A stretch of 5,009 bases of DNA from JBGPIT01 sp041485125. GTDB lineage: Bacteria > Desulfobacterota > Binatia > UTPRO1. Location: assembly GCA_041485125.1 (NCBI GenBank), contig JBGPIT010000383.1, positions 1 to 5,009 on the forward strand, written 5' to 3'. How positions within the stretch are numbered: the first letter of the stretch is position 1; each line of letters opens with the position of its first letter. The translations under genes and the position numbers were made by a program. Below are positions 1-5,009 of this stretch, piece by piece. The notes under the pieces were generated by a model. That model was not told the DNA's origin. It made no database searches and saw only the letters and a list, made by a program, of their open reading frames with translations.

Positions 1-1
1 C

Positions 2-1078
2 GACGTTCCGTTCGCGGCGGTCGCGACGCCGATGCCGTCGGGACTCGAGCTCGCGCTCTGCTACGCGTGGCTGCTGGTGCTGGTCACGCGTGTGCCGCGC
101 CGGCACGCGTCGTCCGCGGAGACCGCGACGGCATCCCCGCCGCGAGCGGTGACGCGGCCTCGACCCCGTCGCCTCGCCGTCGCCGTCCTCGCGATCCTCA
201 CCGTCGGCGACGGCGGCTACTGGATCTGGGAGCGCACCCTGAACCCGCGCCTCCGCGCGACCTTTCTTTCCGTCGGGCAGGGCGACGCCGCGGTCGTCGA
301 GCTGCCGCGCGGCGGCGTGATCGTGATCGACGGCGGAGGCTTCGCGGGCGGCTTCGATACCGGCGAGCGCCTGATCGCGCCGTTCCTGCGTGCGCGCAAA
401 GTGATGCGACTGCAGGCCCTCGTCCTCTCGCACCCGCAGCTCGATCACTATGGCGGGCTCGCCGCGCTCGCCGAGGAGTTCGCGCCGCGCGAGTTCTGGT
501 CGAACGGCACGACCAGCCCGGCGCCGGGATTCGCGCGTCTCGAGCGCGCGCTCGACGCCGCCGGCACGCGCCGGCGCGTGCTGTCGCGCGCCGACGGCCC
601 GATCGCGCTCGGCGCCGCGCGCGCCGAGATCGTGCATCCCGGCGCGACACCCGGCGACGATCCCAACAACGGCTCGCTCGTCGTCCGCCTGGTGTACGGC
701 TGCGTGAGCGTGCTCTTCACCGGTGACGTGGAGGCGCCGGCGGAGACGCAGATCGTCGAGAGCGGCCGGTCGATCGCGAGCACCGTCCTCAAGGTGCCGC
801 ACCACGGCAGCGGCACGTCGAGCTCGGCGCGCTTTCTCGCCGCGGTGGCGCCGCGCGCGGCGGTCATCTCCGCCGGCGCCGACAACCGCTTCCACTTTCC
901 GGCCGCCACGGTGCTCACACGTCTCGCCGCCGCGGGCACGACGGTGTGGCGCACCGACAGCGACGGCGCGGTGTGGCTCGAGTCGAGCGGCACGCGTCTC
1001 ACGATCGCGAACGCACGCGCGCAGCGGACGTTCGATTTGAAATCACCAGGGTGCGATGGTAGCCGTGAAGGGTTTTGA
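2..1078 (+). CDS. comEC: ComEC/Rec2-family DNA-uptake protein, C-terminal part (5' end outside window)
   Basis: This is the C-terminal part of a ComEC/Rec2 protein, the inner-membrane channel through which single-stranded DNA enters the cytoplasm in natural transformation. The frame is open to the window edge, and full ComEC proteins are usually about 700-850 residues, so the N-terminal OB-fold and most of the competence membrane domain lie upstream. Numbering from the first visible codon, hydrophobic segments at about 15-28 and 58-73 flank a basic Arg/Pro-rich linker. A metallo-beta-lactamase-like domain follows: VGQGDA (91-96), DGGG (110-113), the metal-site motif SHPQLDH (143-149), NNGSLVVRL (222-230), FTGD (239-242), KVPHHGS (264-270) and NRFHFP (295-300). 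The order and spacing match ComEC. The third position of the HxHxDH-type motif is Gln, where His or Asp is usual. In the family this domain is a proposed nuclease that degrades the non-transported strand. ATG at 32 is internal, not the true start. The stop lies 10 bases before the preferred hisS start. Natural competence cannot be concluded from this gene alone, since ComEC homologues occur in many bacteria not known to be transformable. Confidence 0.9.
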   Translation, partial: DVPFAAVATPMPSGLELALCYAWLLVLVTRVPRRHASSAETATASPPRAVTRPRPRRLAVAVLAILTVGDGGYWIWERTLNPRLRATFLSVGQGDAAVVELPRGGVIVIDGGGFAGGFDTGERLIAPFLRARKVMRLQALVLSHPQLDHYGGLAALAEEFAPREFWSNGTTSPAPGFARLERALDAAGTRRRVLSRADGPIALGAARAEIVHPGATPGDDPNNGSLVVRLVYGCVSVLFTGDVEAPAETQIVESGRSIASTVLKVPHHGSGTSSSARFLAAVAPRAAVISAGADNRFHFPAATVLTRLAAAGTTVWRTDSDGAVWLESSGTRLTIANARAQRTFDLKSPGCDGSREGF

Positions 1079-1088
1079 AAGTGCCGCG

Positions 1089-2364
1089 ATGATGAAACTC
1101 CATGGGGTGAAGGGCTTCCATGACATTCTCCCCCCCGACAGCGACCGCTTCACCGAGCTCGAAGGACGTCTCCGCCACGTGCTGGCCGCCTACAACTACG
1201 ACGAGATCCGACCCCCGATCGCCGAGCGCACGGAGCTCTTCGCGCGCTCTCTCGGCGAGACCACCGACATCGTCGAGAAGGAGATGTACAGCTTCGAGGA
1301 CCGCGATGGCACCTGGCTGACGCTGCGTCCGGAAGGAACCGCGTCGGTCGTGCGCGCGGCGATCGAGGCCGGTCTCGCGCAGCCGGACCGGCAAACGAAG
1401 CTCTACTACATCGGCCCGATGTTCCGGCGTGAGCGGCCGCAGCGCGGGCGCTCGCGGCAGTTCCATCAAGTCGGCGCCGAGCTGATCGGCCGCGACGATC
1501 CCTACGCCGACGCCGAGGTGATCACGCTGCTCGCGGACTGCCTCGCCGCCGCCGGCGTGAGCGGCGCCGAGAACGTCCACAACCCGCTCGGCGCCGCGCG
1601 CTGCCGTCCCGCCTACCGCGACGCGCTCGCGGCGTACGGACGCGCGCACCTCGACGCGCTCTGCGCGAATTGTCGGCAGCGCCTGGAGCGCAACCCGCTC
1701 CGTCTTCTCGACTGCAAGGAAGAGGCGTGCCGGAGCATCATGGCCGAGGCGCCGCTCATCACCGAGCATCTCTGCGACGACTGCCGTGCCCATCTCGCGA
1801 CCGTCGAGCGCTTGCTCGAGGGCACCGGCATCGCGTTCGTGAAGAACCCGCGGTTGGTGCGCGGTCTCGACTACTACATGCGCACCGCCTTCGAGGTGTC
1901 GGCGCCGAATCTGGGCGCGCAGAACGCCGTCGGCGGCGGCGGACGTTACGACGGTCTGGTCGAGGCGCTCGGCGGCGCGCGCGTCCCGGGGATCGGCTTC
2001 GCGCTCGGCGTCGAGCGCATGATCATGGCGGCAGGCGAAGAAGCCCGCACCGCATCGGTGGAGGTGTGCGTGATCCCTCTCACCGACGCAGCCGCGGCTC
2101 CCGCGTTCGAGCTGACGCGCCAGCTTCGTCTCACCGGCGCGCGCTGCGAGCTCGAGGCGCCCGGCCGGAGCGTGAAGAGCGCCATGCGCCGCGCCGACAA
2201 GCTCGGCGCGCGTTACGTGCTGCTCCTCGGCGACGACGAGCTGCGGGCCGGACGCGCGACCTTGCGCGACATGCGCCGGCAGACCGACCATCGCCTGGCG
2301 GTCGAGCTCGGCGGGTCGGGCGGCGCGCTCGCGAGCGCCATCCGCGATCTGGGTGAGCACGTCG

Positions 2365-2372
<8 letters not shown>
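1089..2372 (+). CDS. hisS: Histidyl-tRNA synthetase
   Basis: Class II aminoacyl-tRNA synthetase that attaches histidine to tRNA-His in the cytoplasm; family members act as homodimers. Counting from ATG 1089 (427 residues, close to the E. coli enzyme), the N-terminus has the family's GVKGFHDILPP (6-16). TLRPEGT (78-84) and motif 2, GPMFRRERPQRGRSRQFHQ (109-127), follow. The histidine-specific signature LVRGLDYY (256-263) contains the catalytic Arg258, and GGGGRYDGL (282-290) and motif 3 GIGFALGVER (301-310) come next. The C-terminal anticodon-binding domain includes a stretch at 361-395 with ADKLGARYVLLLGDDEL. The insertion domain (about 165-245) carries seven cysteines, including CANC (192-195) and CDDC (229-232). 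An alternative ATG at 1056 gives 438 residues and overlaps comEC by 23 bases. I prefer 1089 (or ATG 1092) because homology begins right after it, it clears the comEC stop, and a weak GAAAG (1077-1081) sits 7 bases upstream. The gene overlaps aspS by 8 bases, which suggests translational coupling. No T-box leader fits in the 10-base gap upstream. No catalytic motif appears to be missing. Confidence 0.97.
2351..2357 (+). promoter_or_regulatory. Likely ribosome binding site deciding the aspS start
   Basis: GGGTGAG lies inside the end of hisS, with 7 bases between it and ATG 2365. This spacing favours ATG 2365 over the in-frame GTG at 2353, which overlaps this motif and has no purine-rich sequence at a suitable distance upstream. 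The match to the Shine-Dalgarno consensus is moderate. Ribosomes finishing hisS at 2372 could also re-initiate at the overlapping ATG. Confidence 0.5.
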
Positions 2373-4152
<1,780 letters not shown>

Positions 4153-4165
4153 CCTCGCCACGACC

Positions 4166-4174
4166 GGGGAGGGG
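4166..4174 (+). promoter_or_regulatory. Strong ribosome binding site of the lipoprotein gene
   Basis: GGGGAGGGG contains a full GGAGG core (4168-4172). It lies 5 bases before ATG 4178 and 8 bases before the next in-frame ATG at 4181, so either could be the start. It is clearly stronger than the sites in front of hisS and aspS. This suggests the lipoprotein is translated independently of upstream coupling. Confidence 0.75.
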
Positions 4175-4177
4175 ACG

Positions 4178-4924
4178 ATGATGGCAACGGGACGGCAGGG
4201 CGGCGCGCACGGCGCATTGGGTTCTTCACCGGCAAGGCTCGCGCGCGCCGTCGTCGCGGTCGCCCTCGCGAGCGGGCTCGCCGGCTGCAGCGCGACGGCG
4301 TCCGGCAACGTCGCCGCGCACCGGCTGCTACCGCTGGCACCCGGCGAGATCCGCAGCATCGCCGTCATGCCGTTCACGCAAGCCGGCCTGCACCTGCCGC
4401 CGTCCGAGCCCGGCCAAGAGCCGCTGGTCGAGCCGCCGGCCGATACGGCGACGCGCGTGATGGCCGAGGCGCTGCGGCGCTATCCGGATTGGCAGATCGT
4501 CGATCCGGCCGCCGTCACCAACACCTTCGTTCGCCTGTACGGCGAGGTGCGCGCGCCGACGCCGGAAGAAGCCGTCGCGGTCGGCAAGCGCCTCGGCATC
4601 GACGCCGTCCTCCGCGGTGAGGTGCTGGCGTTCGACGAGCGCGTCGGCAGCGAGATCGGCGCCAAGAGGCCGGCGCACGTCGGCTTCGCCGTCGAGCTCG
4701 ACCGCATTCCGAGCGGCGAGCGCGTCTGGCAGGCCGAATACGACGAGACCCAGCAGGCGCTCTCCGACAACTTCTTGAACGTCGCCGGCTTCTTCCGCGC
4801 CGGCGCTAAGTGGGTGCGTGCGGGGGAGCTCGCCGAAATCGGCGCCGAGCAGGTCGCGGCGCCTTTGCACGAGACGCTCACCGGCTCGAAGAAGCCGCCG
4901 CCGGGGCGTCGCGCCACTCAGTAG
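4178..4924 (+). CDS. Predicted lipoprotein with CsgG/TolB/LpoB-like alpha/beta pattern
   Basis: I do not recognise a named gene. The 248-residue product begins with a basic n-region (Arg residues to about 23) and a hydrophobic core (24-33), then the lipobox LAGC with Cys37 as the predicted lipidated residue. Ser follows at +2, which by the enterobacterial rule favours outer-membrane sorting; the mature protein would be periplasmic. The mature part starts with strand IRSIAVMPF (58-66). A Pro/Glu-rich stretch and a helix (about 89-101) lead into YPDWQIVDP (102-110), LGIDAVLRGEVLAF (139-152), a strand near HVGFAVEL (167-174) and RVWQAEYDE (182-190). This order resembles small secreted proteins of the CsgG, TolB N-terminal and LpoB type, by pattern only. 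The segment 191-218 (NFLNVAGFFRAGAKWVRAGELA) looks like a specific family feature. The tail is Lys/Pro/Arg-rich and probably disordered. The start is set by a strong Shine-Dalgarno sequence; ATG 4181 is equally possible. The gene lies 25 bases after aspS and is probably cotranscribed. The lipoprotein call is well supported; the function is unknown. Confidence 0.85.
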   Translation: MMATGRQGGAHGALGSSPARLARAVVAVALASGLAGCSATASGNVAAHRLLPLAPGEIRSIAVMPFTQAGLHLPPSEPGQEPLVEPPADTATRVMAEALRRYPDWQIVDPAAVTNTFVRLYGEVRAPTPEEAVAVGKRLGIDAVLRGEVLAFDERVGSEIGAKRPAHVGFAVELDRIPSGERVWQAEYDETQQALSDNFLNVAGFFRAGAKWVRAGELAEIGAEQVAAPLHETLTGSKKPPPGRRATQ

Positions 4925-5009
4925 CCCTGCGCCCGCCGTCCGCGCCGGTCGCCGTGCGATGCCGGCCGCGCGTCCGCGATCACGGCGCGTGTCACTGCCC
5001 GAGCTGCCA
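4925..5009 (+). other. 3' flank with no established gene; possible edge of a neighbouring gene
   Basis: This 85-base stretch follows the lipoprotein stop. Two frames stay open to the edge. On the + strand, ATG 4959 reads MPAARPRSRRVSLPELP with an in-frame GTG at 4989, and neither has a Shine-Dalgarno sequence. On the - strand, the frame from 5009 reads WQLGQ and then a stop at 4994-4992, which could be the end of a convergent gene. Both are too short to decide between. No T-rich tract marks an intrinsic terminator. Confidence 0.3.
4950..4987. repeat. Short inverted repeat after the lipoprotein gene
   Basis: CGCCGTG (4950-4956) and CACGGCG (4981-4987) form a perfect 7-bp stem around a 24-base G+C-rich loop. 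Its place just after the last gene would suit a transcription stop, but no T tract follows on either side. Inverted repeats of this length are also expected by chance in DNA this rich in G+C. Confidence 0.25.

Noticed and set aside
67..1040. Alternative + and - frames overlapping the ComEC domain
   Set aside because: Their translations are almost all Arg, Ala, Pro and Ser, as expected of shifted frames in G+C-rich DNA, while the ComEC frame carries every expected family motif.
1036..1100. T-box or other amino-acid-sensing leader upstream of hisS-aspS
   Set aside because: Only about 10 bases separate the comEC stop from the preferred hisS start, and I see no T-box motif or leader peptide with His codons.
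1130..1136. Run of seven C bases near the start of hisS, as a possible slippage or phase-variation site
   Set aside because: It encodes the Pro-Pro of the conserved DILPP motif in the correct frame, the run is short, and switching an essential synthetase gene is implausible.
999..2360. Long open frame on the minus strand, opposite hisS
   Set aside because: Same reason: antisense to a complete conserved gene, with biased composition and no motif or ribosome binding site of note.

Overview
The window is G+C-rich bacterial chromosomal DNA, roughly 70% G+C by eye. It carries four genes on the + strand, packed tightly and all pointing the same way. The composition, the adjacent hisS-aspS pair, the cysteine-rich HisRS insertion domain and the OM-type lipoprotein downstream suggest a Gram-negative bacterium. 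A deltaproteobacterial-like or related high-G+C lineage, such as Myxococcota, Desulfobacterota or Binatota, would fit. That placement is inference; no marker here fixes the taxon.

Layout. Positions 2-1078 hold the C-terminal third or so of a ComEC/Rec2-type DNA-uptake protein whose start lies outside the window. It shows the end of the membrane domain and then a complete metallo-beta-lactamase-like domain. Ten bases later comes hisS (histidyl-tRNA synthetase, preferred start 1089, stop 2372). It overlaps by 8 bases the preferred start of aspS (aspartyl-tRNA synthetase, 2365-4152). After a 25-base gap with a very strong Shine-Dalgarno sequence comes a predicted lipoprotein (4178-4924) with a CsgG/TolB/LpoB-like alpha/beta pattern. 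The last 85 bases (4925-5009) hold no gene I can establish, only a 7-bp inverted repeat and two short open frames running off the edge.

How the parts relate. The spacing (10-base gap, 8-base overlap, 25-base gap) suggests one transcription unit. HisRS and AspRS are housekeeping enzymes that charge tRNAs for translation in the cytoplasm. The ComEC-like protein and the lipoprotein are envelope proteins and have no obvious functional link to them. The points most worth following up are a histidine in the AspRS anticodon-binding domain, which hints at a non-discriminating enzyme and hence indirect Asn-tRNA synthesis, and the uncharacterised lipoprotein. I found no CRISPR array, tRNA or rRNA gene, insertion sequence, T-box leader or novel defence-like system. 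This is mostly an ordinary core-genome region.
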